From IMG/VR virus record IMGVR_UViG_3300008117_000010, positions 1-64,000 of that record: 64,000 bases of DNA. One strand, written 5' to 3'. Shown in pieces: positions 7,707 to 12,960 of the stretch (positions are counted from its first letter, which is position 1; every line of letters starts with the position of its first letter). The notes under the pieces are model-generated. The model was not told the DNA's origin, made no database searches, and saw only the letters and a list, made by a program, of their open reading frames with translations. The stretch is from a virus. The position numbers were made by a program, and so were the translations under genes.

Positions 7707-7911
7707 TTCTCTGCACACAGTTGTAATAGTATATTAGTGACGCTCTTGTCCTTAATACCTTGCTCTCAAAACACAACTATGTTGATTAACATACAACCTC
7801 AAGCCCAATATGGCATAGTCAGGTTTACATAGTACTTAATGTGGAGGCTTACTAGTAAGATAAGTCTAATCTTACTATTACAACTGCTCACCCGAAGGTT
7901 AGTGCAAAGAA
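7707..7911. ncRNA. Structured element copy 2 (three-way junction)
   Basis: Outer stem TTCTcTGCAC (7707-7716) with GTGCAaAGAA (7902-7911), one mismatch. Second stem CAGTTGTAATAGT (7718-7730) pairs perfectly with ACTATTACAACTG (7874-7886). Short CTCACC... side hairpin at 7887-7901. The loop of the second stem is long, about 143 nt, with its own potential stems. It sits 30 nt upstream of the 81-aa gene start on the minus strand. Confidence 0.65.
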
Positions 7912-8244
7912 ATACGCTAATATCAAGTGGATAATCACTATCAATCAACTAATCTGTGGTTGCTGAACAGACTTAAACAGCAGTAGATTTTACAGTTCTA
8001 CTCAACTGACCACACTAGGCATCATAAATTTAATAATGAATTATCTCATTATTGACCAAGATTTATTTAGCCTAAACACCTTTCGGTGTTAAATGTGTGG
8101 TGATTTCTTACATTTTTACCCATAAGACGGTCAAATCTTATGAGTGTAAGTCATCAATAAAGATACATAAAATTGGATGTGTTAAAACTCAAAACATCGT
8201 GTTTTAAGTTACCTTGGATTACCTAGGTTATTGTTAGAATAATC
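7912..8244. ncRNA. Block of long hairpins between elements 2 and 3
   Basis: No gene is visible. Stems seen in order: TGTGGT with ACCACA enclosing TGCTG/CAGCA and GTAGA/TCTAC; TAGGC/GCCTA enclosing AATAATGA/TCATTATT; AACACC/GGTGTT with a TTTC loop; a nested TGAT, CTTACA and CATAAGA arm pairing with TCTTATG, TGTAAG and ATCA (8101-8155); TTAAAAC/GTTTTAA. Such regular nesting is typical of a folded RNA rather than spacer DNA. Confidence 0.5.
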
Positions 8245-8373
8245 CCTCTGCACTCAGTTGTAATAGTACCATAATATTCAATGCTTATTAGGCAATTCTA
8301 GCTTTATGGATTTAGTCTTGTTTATACTCATAAACTATTACAACTGCTCACGATTGTGAGAATAGTGCAGAGG
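8245..8373. ncRNA. Structured element copy 3 (best copy)
   Basis: Outer stem CCTCTGCAC (8245-8253) pairs perfectly with GTGCAGAGG (8365-8373). Second stem CAGTTGTAATAGT (8255-8267) pairs perfectly with ACTATTACAACTG (8334-8346). Side hairpin CTCAC-GATT-GTGAG (8347-8360). Unpaired T8254 and AATA 8361-8364 lie at the junction. The outer-stem bases differ from copy 2 while pairing is kept. Confidence 0.65.
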
Positions 8374-8378
8374 AATAA

Positions 8379-8495
8379 TTAATTCATTACAAAAACTTCG
8401 TTATCAGTTCTTGAATGTGCAAATTCCAAAGAAGGAGTCACATAAGTAACTCCGTTCCTTGTGTACTCATAGATAATCGTCTTCGTTTCTAACAT
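8379..8495 (-). CDS. Possible very small protein, 38 aa
   Basis: ATG 8495 opens MLETKTIIYEYTRNGVTYVT and runs 38 codons, ending 5 nt before structured element 3. It overlaps the end of the 91-aa gene by 29 nt in another frame. The composition is protein-like and it fills the gap exactly, but such a short frame could occur by chance. Confidence 0.45.
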   Translation of the reverse strand: MLETKTIIYEYTRNGVTYVTPSLEFAHSRTDNEVFVMN

Positions 8496-8742
8496 AACTT
8501 TCTGTATTGCGATATACATGATTCCAATATTCATCTTCTTGATACGGAGTCATGACATCATATTCGGTATGAACAATAAAACTTTTAATATCAATCCATT
8601 TAGCCTCACCTGTGTTCTCTAATTCAGACTTATACTTTTCAGCATGTTCTTCATTCAGAAAAACTCGGTGATACGTATAACCACGATCATTGTCCTGGTG
8701 AATGACCATAAATATCTTTTTCATAGGTTTGAAGATTTTCAT
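8467..8742 (-). CDS. Hypothetical protein, 91 aa
   Basis: Reads MKKIFMVIHQDNDRGYTYHR after a possible short extension; ATG 8724 is an alternative start. The pattern of a short beta strand followed by FLNEEHAEKYKSELENTG looks like a small alpha/beta fold of the type found in many phage early proteins. Its start overlaps the 138-aa gene by 56 nt if 8742 is used, 38 nt if 8724. No function can be assigned. Confidence 0.68.
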   Translation of the reverse strand: MKIFKPMKKIFMVIHQDNDRGYTYHRVFLNEEHAEKYKSELENTGEAKWIDIKSFIVHTEYDVMTPYQEDEYWNHVYRNTESYVRNEDDYL

Positions 8743-9103
8743 AGGTTTGTAATTGTTTTGGGTCTATGGTATTATATATATTATAGGGATAAGAATAGAT
8801 TTCCCTATCACATGATATATAATAACATAAGTCATAAGGTTCTTGTGATACTTGAACGGGAATATATACTATAGAATTCCCGGATATTAAATTAAACTGC
8901 TCTTCACTTATCGCGGTCCCATGATATTTCTTATAATCACTATAACCATAAACACAAATATACTTTGTCTCATATAAACGAGGAAGATTATCAAAGTGTT
9001 TATTGATAATTGAATTCATTGCTGTGGTAATGATTTCTTTACAAGTAGAATTATACTTGGAGTTATCGAGTACCACACGGTAGATTGCATCCCTAATGTC
9101 CAT
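8687..9103 (-). CDS. Hypothetical protein, 138 aa
   Basis: Begins MDIRDAIYRVVLDNSKYNST; rich in Tyr, Cys and Ile, with no membrane helix. The last codons (repeated YENLQTYE-like text) come from a local 17-nt sequence duplication at 8723-8757. No motif recognised. Confidence 0.7.
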   Translation of the reverse strand: MDIRDAIYRVVLDNSKYNSTCKEIITTAMNSIINKHFDNLPRLYETKYICVYGYSDYKKYHGTAISEEQFNLISGNSIVYIPVQVSQEPYDLCYYISCDREIYSYPYNIYNTIDPKQLQTYENLQTYEKDIYGHSPGQ

Positions 9104-9160
9104 TGCTATAATATTTAATATGAAGAGGATTTGTTGGTGTAAAAAATAAAAAGAAAAGAA

Positions 9161-9183
9161 AGTGGGTATGGTTTATACCCACT
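9161..9183 (-). terminator. Intrinsic terminator of the 9209-9607 gene
   Basis: AGTGGGTAT pairs with ATACCCACT around a 5-nt loop, followed on the minus strand by a long T/C-rich run with TTTTT segments. Confidence 0.85.
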
Positions 9184-9208
9184 CTCTTTCTCTCTGATAA
9201 TCAACTGT

Positions 9209-9607
9209 TTAACCATTATTTAAATCAGTTGGTGTCTCATTTTTTACTTGAGAACCTTGCGAACTACCTCTCATATTATTTATTATCTTATCACTAAACC
9301 TTCTCGCCATCTCATCTTTAAGAAATGGGTTGGTATCTACGATACTTTGTACTTTATCGAACTCTGAAGTATCGACAATGACGTTATCGTTAGTAGTAAT
9401 AGTGAGTTGTATATTATCTCCGTAATATACACTCTGAAAGAATAGTGGTGTACCATCGGTATCTTCTACAAGATAACCTTCATCTTCACGAAGTGTACGG
9501 TACTGTTCCACTTCTTCTTTTGTACCGCTTACACGGTATACAAATACGGTCTTAACACCGTTAACTCCTGCCTTTTTGTAGCTGTTCTTAAATTGTCCTT
9601 TTAGCAT
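9209..9607 (-). CDS. Hypothetical protein, 132 aa (paralogue of 10306-10683)
   Basis: Begins MLKGQFKNSYKKAGVNGVKT. Shares with the 125-aa protein at 10306-10683 the pattern K.xF+N..KK..., a strand ending in V/L-x-G, EQY...R.DEGY, a D-x-G-x-P-L turn, and a variable polar tail. The two therefore look like duplicated genes. The fold may be beta-rich; function unknown. Each is preceded by a promoter-like repeat with GAA-loop mini-hairpins. Confidence 0.78.
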   Translation of the reverse strand: MLKGQFKNSYKKAGVNGVKTVFVYRVSGTKEEVEQYRTLREDEGYLVEDTDGTPLFFQSVYYGDNIQLTITTNDNVIVDTSEFDKVQSIVDTNPFLKDEMARRFSDKIINNMRGSSQGSQVKNETPTDLNNG

Positions 9608-10007
9608 TTTACTTTAGATTTATATGATTTATTATTTACTTTGTGCTACAGTGCACAAGTAAATAGAGAACGCGCGAAGCGCGTAGGCGGAGCGAAGCGA
9701 CGCGTAGAGAGAGAGGAGAGGGAGCGAAGCACTGGAGCGAGGGCACGCCGGTAGGCGTGCAATCGCGAAGTGCGAAGCGAGTCAAGAGAGAGGAAAGGAT
9801 AGAGTAAAGAGAACTAGGTAAAAATCATTCGTCGAAAAAAAGTATCGTAAAACACGGGGGTTTATCATAAAACTATTCGATTCATCGAGGATTATTCCAC
9901 GTTCGTCGAAATAGAGGATCGAGTATTATTCTATATTATATAATAACAAACCCTTTTCTTTGTGAGCCATGGTTTGCAGTGCCAATGCCATGTTGCAATT
10001 AGAAAAA
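9608..10007 (-). promoter_or_regulatory. 400-nt leader with inverted repeat, mini-hairpins and promoter-like repeat R1
   Basis: No gene seen. Contents, from the gene start outward: a near-perfect inverted repeat TTTACTT..GTGC/GCAC..AAGTAAA (about 9634-9664); a purine-rich GC-biased stretch with several GCGAAGC words, including the perfect hairpin ACGCGC-GAA-GCGCGT (9670-9684); the repeat unit GAGTCAAGAGAGAGGAAAGG...ACTAGGTAA (about 9778-9821) shared with 10768 and 11813; and two copies of TTCGTCGAA (9828-9836, 9902-9910) with a related TCGATTCATCGA between them. Likely promoter/operator for the 9607 gene. Confidence 0.5.
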
Positions 10008-10038
10008 AAAAGACAAGGCCTTTAGGCCCTGTCTTTTA
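10008..10038 (-). terminator. Intrinsic terminator of the 73-aa gene
   Basis: AAAAGACAAGGCC and GGCCCTGTCTTTT pair with one mismatch around TTTA, followed by an A-run on plus (T-run on minus). The gene's stop codon lies in the 5' arm. Confidence 0.82.
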
Positions 10039-10257
10039 AGATTTAGGAATTAAATCTATAGGGAGAGGATAATCAGTCCATTCCCATTCTTTTTCACCAT
10101 ATTGTTCCGTAGAAAATGGAACCTTAATGGTGTTGGAATACAGACTAATGACAATGACATCATTGCCATCATTCAAAAGCGGAAGCAAATGGTGGTCTGG
10201 CCAGTTACCTTTATACCTTTTTGTGGTATTCAAGGTCTTGTTGATTACTATGTACAT
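10036..10257 (-). CDS. Hypothetical protein, 73 aa
   Basis: Begins MYIVINKTLNTTKRYKGNWP. Short beta strands and a Trp-rich end (YGEKEWEWTDYPLPID). No motif recognised. It lies between two terminators, directly downstream of the one that ends the 125-aa gene. Confidence 0.7.
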   Translation of the reverse strand: MYIVINKTLNTTKRYKGNWPDHHLLPLLNDGNDVIVISLYSNTIKVPFSTEQYGEKEWEWTDYPLPIDLIPKS

Positions 10258-10270
10258 AGGTTTAATATTT

Positions 10271-10298
10271 AAATAAAAAAGAAACCCCCCGAAGGGGG
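10271..10298 (-). terminator. Terminator with TTCG loop
   Basis: On the minus strand CCCCC-TTCG-GGGGG followed by TTTCTTTTTT. It ends the 125-aa gene and lies 14 nt upstream of the next start codon, leaving little room for a separate promoter. Confidence 0.88.
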
Positions 10299-10305
10299 CT
10301 TACTT

Positions 10306-10683
10306 TCATGAACCAAACAGGTCATCACTTGGATTATGCTGTGGTTCAGGTGCATGTGCCTTTGGTGGCGCAATCATTGCAAGCAATGTCTCGTCGCTCA
10401 AGTTTGGAAATTGCGCTTTCATGCTATTGAGCGCCTCCAATATGAACAAGTCAGGCCACCACTTGCCATCTTTGTTACGCACAACACTAACGCCAATAGG
10501 AATGACGGTTTTACTGATATACAATGGAATCTCGTTTCCACTATCATCAGTAGCGGGATAACCCTCGTCACGCTTATCGCGCAAATATTGCTCGATTGCA
10601 ATTTGGTTGCCTTTAAGAATGTAGGCGAACCTAATTTCACCGTCCTTTTTGAACGGGTTGCGGAATTCTGCTTTTAATTCCAT
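10306..10683 (-). CDS. Hypothetical protein, 125 aa (paralogue of 9209-9607)
   Basis: Begins MELKAEFRNPFKKDGEIRFA. Same layout as the 132-aa protein nearby: EQYLRDKRDEGYPATDDSGN matches EQYRTLREDEGYLVEDTDGT. The C-terminus is Pro/His-rich and ends DDLFGS, an acidic-aromatic tip like that of single-strand DNA-binding proteins. That resemblance is suggestive only. Confidence 0.78.
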   Translation of the reverse strand: MELKAEFRNPFKKDGEIRFAYILKGNQIAIEQYLRDKRDEGYPATDDSGNEIPLYISKTVIPIGVSVVRNKDGKWWPDLFILEALNSMKAQFPNLSDETLLAMIAPPKAHAPEPQHNPSDDLFGS

Positions 10684-10833
10684 AATGATAAAGATTTTAA
10701 ATGGTTAAACAATAAGTAAAGAGAGTAGACGCGAAGCGTCAAGGGAGTGCGAAGCGTAGCGAGCACGAGTCAAGAAAGAGGAAGACTTGTATTTAAAGGG
10801 ACTGGGTAATTCCTCCGGTGTTTGGTGTAACTA
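10684..10833 (-). promoter_or_regulatory. Promoter-like repeat R2 with mini-hairpins
   Basis: Leader of the 125-aa gene. It holds the perfect mini-hairpin GACGC-GAA-GCGTC (10728-10740), a second imperfect one GTGC..GCAC (10747-10766), and the repeat GAGTCAAGAAAGAGGAAG...GGGACTGGGTAATT (about 10768-10812), which matches R1 and R3 in order and spacing. Confidence 0.5.
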
Positions 10834-10861
10834 AAACACGGGGGATTTCTCCCCCGTGTTT
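10834..10861 (-). terminator. Intrinsic terminator after the 50-aa gene
   Basis: Perfect 11-bp stem AAACACGGGGG with CCCCCGTGTTT around ATTTCT; T-rich sequence follows on minus. Repeat R2 begins right after it. Confidence 0.88.
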
Positions 10862-10874
10862 ATAGATGAAACAA

Positions 10875-11027
10875 CTACCGTACTATTTTGATTTGAGTAC
10901 GGCTAACATCCTGTCCCAATCTTTGGAATTGGGAATACACTTTGTCCATTGCATGCCACTTGGAGCATGCAAGCACCGTTATAATGCCTAACTTGGCAAC
11001 GGCGACTTTATAAGTTTGTGTGTCCAT
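10875..11027 (-). CDS. Small hypothetical protein, 50 aa
   Basis: ATG 11027 opens MDTQTYKVAVAKLGIITVLA and ends at TAG 10875. Amphipathic with a basic C-terminus (SRTQIKIVR). It is framed by a hairpin just upstream of its start and a strong terminator after its stop, the same cassette layout as its neighbours, which supports it as a real gene. Confidence 0.6.
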   Translation of the reverse strand: MDTQTYKVAVAKLGIITVLACSKWHAMDKVYSQFQRLGQDVSRTQIKIVR

Positions 11028-11040
11028 AAAAAAAAAGAGA

Positions 11041-11077
11041 AAGAGGCGAAGCCCCTTCTTTGTGAGTGTGCAAAGAA
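11041..11077 (-). repeat. Intergenic mini-hairpin pair
   Basis: GGC-GAA-GCC core (11045-11053) with partly paired flanks, next to TTCTTTG/CAAAGAA (11056-11077). On minus the first hairpin is followed by a T-run and the ATG at 11027. Confidence 0.55.
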
Positions 11078-11080
11078 AAA

Positions 11081-11106
11081 TAACCCCCTATGAAGTTCAG
11101 GGGTTA
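11081..11106 (-). terminator. Terminator overlapping the stop of the 34-aa gene
   Basis: TAACCCC (11081-11087) pairs with GGGGTTA (11100-11106); on minus it is followed by TTTTTCTTT. The stop codon at 11104-11106 is part of the stem. Confidence 0.7.
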
Positions 11107-11208
11107 CGGTGGAAGGGCATATCTATAAGATACATTAACAGGGCATGTACATTGCAAGGACTCCCCCTTGGATGTACTTAAGTTCATATTGAAACATTGC
11201 ACCTGCAT
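11104..11208 (-). CDS. Very small hypothetical protein, 34 aa
   Basis: ATG 11208 gives MQVQCFNMNLSTSKGESLQC, with three Cys. A longer frame reading back through the GC hairpin is unlikely because the hairpin plus T-run should precede the start, as in the neighbouring genes. Support is mainly positional. Confidence 0.45.
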   Translation of the reverse strand: MQVQCFNMNLSTSKGESLQCTCPVNVSYRYALPP

Positions 11209-11237
11209 TTTATCCCCTAACTCAAGAAAAAAAAGAA

Positions 11238-11250
11238 GGGGCGAAGCCCC
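11238..11250 (-). repeat. GGGGC-GAA-GCCCC mini-hairpin / terminator
   Basis: Five-bp GC stem with a 3-nt loop, followed on minus by TTCTTTTTTTTC. Lies directly after the stop of the 11253-11399 gene. Confidence 0.7.
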
Positions 11251-11252
11251 CT

Positions 11253-11399
11253 TTAGTTTAGTTTCGAGAGCACGCGCATGACGCACTCGTGTCCAACATG
11301 TTCGCCAAACGCGTCGGACATTTCACAATACAGGTTGTTTAACATGTTAATTGGAAAGCACCTGTCAAGCATTTCCAATTTAAAGTTCAAGTTGTCCAT
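11253..11399 (-). CDS. Small hypothetical protein, 48 aa
   Basis: ATG 11399 opens MDNLNFKLEMLDRCFPINML and the frame ends at 11253. The first residues MDN recur in the 12396 gene. Helical and mildly acidic with three Cys. An upstream in-frame ATG would read through the hairpin and is rejected. Confidence 0.58.
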   Translation of the reverse strand: MDNLNFKLEMLDRCFPINMLNNLYCEMSDAFGEHVGHECVMRVLSKLN

Positions 11400-11414
11400 A
11401 GATAAAAAAAGAAG

Positions 11415-11427
11415 GGGGCGAAGCCCC
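11415..11427 (-). repeat. GGGGC-GAA-GCCCC mini-hairpin / terminator
   Basis: Identical in design to the hairpin at 11238: on minus GGGGC-TTC-GCCCC followed by TTCTTTTTTT and then ATG at 11399. It follows the 116-aa gene stop by 6 nt. Confidence 0.72.
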
Positions 11428-11433
11428 TCCTTT

Positions 11434-11784
11434 CTACAAGCAGTCAATGTCCTCTATGCAAGCATCGTTGTTTTGCATAGCAGGCTTAAACAACCAACTT
11501 GTCTTGGGACGCATTTTCGTTTGCTCCCAAATGTTAATTGCCTCAACCTGTTGGTTAATTAAACCCTGATTGAATGCACTGTGAAATTGGTCAATTTCTT
11601 CCCGATTCGTAGTGCTAAATTCAATCGTCATTTTCCCGGATTTCCCTTGCCAAATTTTGCAATTAAAATTTGCAAAGTTCATCCATGAAAATGTCGCTAC
11701 ATTCATGCACAACTTTGCGCAGTAAATGTTGGTGGTTCCCAACTCATGAGTTGAGAAGCCAAAGGGTAATTTATGTCGTATCAT
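11434..11784 (-). CDS. Hypothetical protein, 116 aa
   Basis: Begins MIRHKLPFGFSTHELGTTNI. A central segment KSGKMTIEFSTTNREEIDQF looks like a beta strand followed by a helix, and the end is acidic (NNDACIEDIDCL). No family recognised. It has its own promoter-like repeat R3 upstream. Confidence 0.72.
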   Translation of the reverse strand: MIRHKLPFGFSTHELGTTNIYCAKLCMNVATFSWMNFANFNCKIWQGKSGKMTIEFSTTNREEIDQFHSAFNQGLINQQVEAINIWEQTKMRPKTSWLFKPAMQNNDACIEDIDCL

Positions 11785-11798
11785 AAGGAAAGATAGTA

Positions 11799-11878
11799 GT
11801 CACGAAGTGACAAGCTCGTCAAAAAAGAGGAGCGCATTGGAGTACGGGTGGGTGGGTGGGGACTAGGTAATAACCCAT
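11799..11878 (-). promoter_or_regulatory. Promoter-like repeat R3 with mini-hairpin and G-quadruplex motif
   Basis: Contains GTCAC-GAA-GTGAC (11799-11811), the repeat text CTCGTCAAAAAAGAGGAG and GGGACTAGGTAATAAC shared with R1 and R2, and between them GGGTGGGTGGGTGGGG (11846-11861), a canonical four-run G-quadruplex sequence on the plus strand, i.e. the template strand for the leftward gene. Confidence 0.6.
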
Positions 11879-11893
11879 CCACCTTTTTAAAAA

Positions 11894-11915
11894 GAAAGCG
11901 GATTACTCCGCTTTC
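11894..11915 (-). terminator. Terminator with stop codon in its loop
   Basis: GAAAGCGGA pairs perfectly with TCCGCTTTC; the loop TTAC holds the stop codon of the 72-aa membrane protein. TTTTTAAAAAGG follows on minus. Confidence 0.85.
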
Positions 11916-12121
11916 TCTTGTAGGTAACACACAGCACCAATCATTCCGATTAGTGCAATTATTATCATTGGTATCGCGTAAGCTGGATGGCTTACGGCAC
12001 CAAAGTAATTTGAAATACTTACGGTTATTATACCGTAACACAATGCGGGCAACACGTATATAAGTGTTGCTATGCTCGCCATTGCTACAATGCCGAGCAT
12101 AATGTTTTTTGTTTGTCTCAT
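11903..12121 (-). CDS. Small membrane protein, 72 aa
   Basis: ATG 12121 opens MRQTKNIMLGIVAMASIATL. Two transmembrane helices are visible (about 7-35 and 45-65: IVAMASIATLIYVLPALCYG and AIPMIIIALIGMIGAVCYL) with a short polar tail. No signal for function. The longer in-frame start is rejected because it reads through the GC hairpin. Confidence 0.7.
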   Translation of the reverse strand: MRQTKNIMLGIVAMASIATLIYVLPALCYGIITVSISNYFGAVSHPAYAIPMIIIALIGMIGAVCYLQEKAE

Positions 12122-12137
12122 AAAGAAAAAAAGAAAA

Positions 12138-12148
12138 GGGCGAAGCCC
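12138..12148 (-). repeat. GGGC-GAA-GCCC mini-hairpin / terminator
   Basis: On minus GGGC-TTC-GCCC followed by TTTTCTTTTTTTCTTT and ATG at 12121. The rest of 12149-12204 holds TTGCC/GGCAA (12161-12172) and no gene. Confidence 0.68.
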
Positions 12149-12204
12149 TATTGTTTCTGTTGCCAAGGCAATGCCTCCGAGTCTTACTCATGAACTTGTT
12201 CGAG

Positions 12205-12396
12205 TCATTTCTCTCTTCTCCAACAATGGAGGTGAGAATTCTCTAAATCGATTGGAGTGACAACGATATCACGCAAGTGATACTTATGTCTCCATTGATT
12301 TAGAGCTTTCTGAATTTCCACGTTCTTGGAGGCGATAACAATCGCTTCCCACGTGGATTCAGAAACAACTCGAACAACGCGTTGTACGTTGTCCAT
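12205..12396 (-). CDS. Small hypothetical protein, 63 aa
   Basis: ATG 12396 opens MDNVQRVVRVVSESTWEAIV and ends WRREK. Predicted alpha/beta, basic, with a conserved-looking core. The longer frame would cross two hairpins and is rejected. It starts 15 nt after the CCCC-TTT-GGGG hairpin and T-run. Confidence 0.62.
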   Translation of the reverse strand: MDNVQRVVRVVSESTWEAIVIASKNVEIQKALNQWRHKYHLRDIVVTPIDLENSHLHCWRREK

Positions 12397-12411
12397 AAAG
12401 AAAAAAAGAAA

Positions 12412-12451
12412 CCCCAAAGGGGTGATGATCTCCCTAAAATGGGAGATCATC
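12412..12451 (-). terminator. Double hairpin between two small genes
   Basis: Perfect 11-bp stem GATGATCTCCC/GGGAGATCATC (12424-12451), whose loop edge carries the stop of the zinc-ribbon gene, then CCCC-AAA-GGGG (12412-12422) and a T-run on minus that reaches the next ATG. Confidence 0.8.
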
Positions 12452-12664
12452 ATCTTGTTGAGTGTATGGAGGTTGCTTTGGTTCCTCCATTACCTCCATT
12501 ACCTCTATACCCCAACCCTCGCAAGAACGATTGGTACATAGAGTGACTTGTTCGATGATTACATCGAACGAGTCAACGGATCCCCCGTCATCATAACAGG
12601 GGACCATGAACTCACGATTACCAATCGTGAGTTCAGTGCCGCAGCACTTGCATTTTTTTTCCAT
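12434..12664 (-). CDS. Small zinc-ribbon protein, 76 aa
   Basis: ATG 12664 gives MEKKCKCCGTELTIGNREFM. The pair KCKCCG near residue 5-8 and CTNRSCEGWG near 42-48 form a Cys4-type zinc ribbon; an acidic tail (QQDDDLPF) follows. Zinc ribbons of this size often bind nucleic acid or RNA polymerase. First leftward gene of the early block, so it may be expressed first after entry. Confidence 0.72.
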   Translation of the reverse strand: MEKKCKCCGTELTIGNREFMVPCYDDGGSVDSFDVIIEQVTLCTNRSCEGWGIEVMEVMEEPKQPPYTQQDDDLPF

Positions 12665-12960
12665 GGTCTTTATATTTATATAAAGACAGGAGCCACGCAG
12701 TGGCAAAGCTTGTCATCGAAGATGCACTTGGAGGTGTCACTCGAGGCACGAGAGTGCACACCGGAGAGTGCAAGCTTGTCTGCGCCATGGTGAGTGGGGG
12801 GGGTGTGCGCAAGCGAGCGTGGTGGGCTTTGCGTGGGCAAGTGTGGGGGGTAGCCCCCGCGCGGCGCGAGGCCTGGGGTTCTTTCTATAGCGACCCCTCA
12901 CATTCTCTACCACACTATTTTTTTATTTAAGGATCTTTCATATATTTGAAAAAAAAACAT
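12665..12960. promoter_or_regulatory. Divergent, GC-rich intergenic region
   Basis: Separates the leftward and rightward gene blocks and must hold promoters for both. Contains GCCAC-GCA-GTGGC (about 12690-12705), runs of G on the plus strand (G8 near 12794, then GGTGGG, GTGGG and G6 near 12848), GGGGG-TA-type and CGCGCGGCGCG palindromes, and TATATTTG at 12941-12948, which fits the Bacteroidota -7 box just before the GroES-like start, though no TTTG is seen at the right distance. Far more GC-rich than its surroundings. An origin is possible but not shown. Confidence 0.5.

Noticed and set aside
7134-8374. Hammerhead or other known small ribozyme in the repeated elements
   Set aside because: The conserved hammerhead core (CUGANGA and GAAA) is absent on both strands, and I could not match twister or hatchet cores.
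8723-8757. Short tandem duplication (AAACCTATGAAAATCTTC-like) as a regulatory repeat
   Set aside because: It lies in coding sequence at the junction of two genes and is explained by a local slip duplication; nothing else marks it as regulatory.
11781-12191. Minus-strand 136-codon open frame rich in Arg/Ser
   Set aside because: It overlaps the 72-aa membrane protein and runs through the terminator and promoter repeat; its composition is not protein-like.
12700-12930. Plus-strand 76-codon frame in the GC-rich island
   Set aside because: Trp/Gly/Arg-rich composition arises from G-runs; no A-rich leader and no neighbouring gene structure support it.
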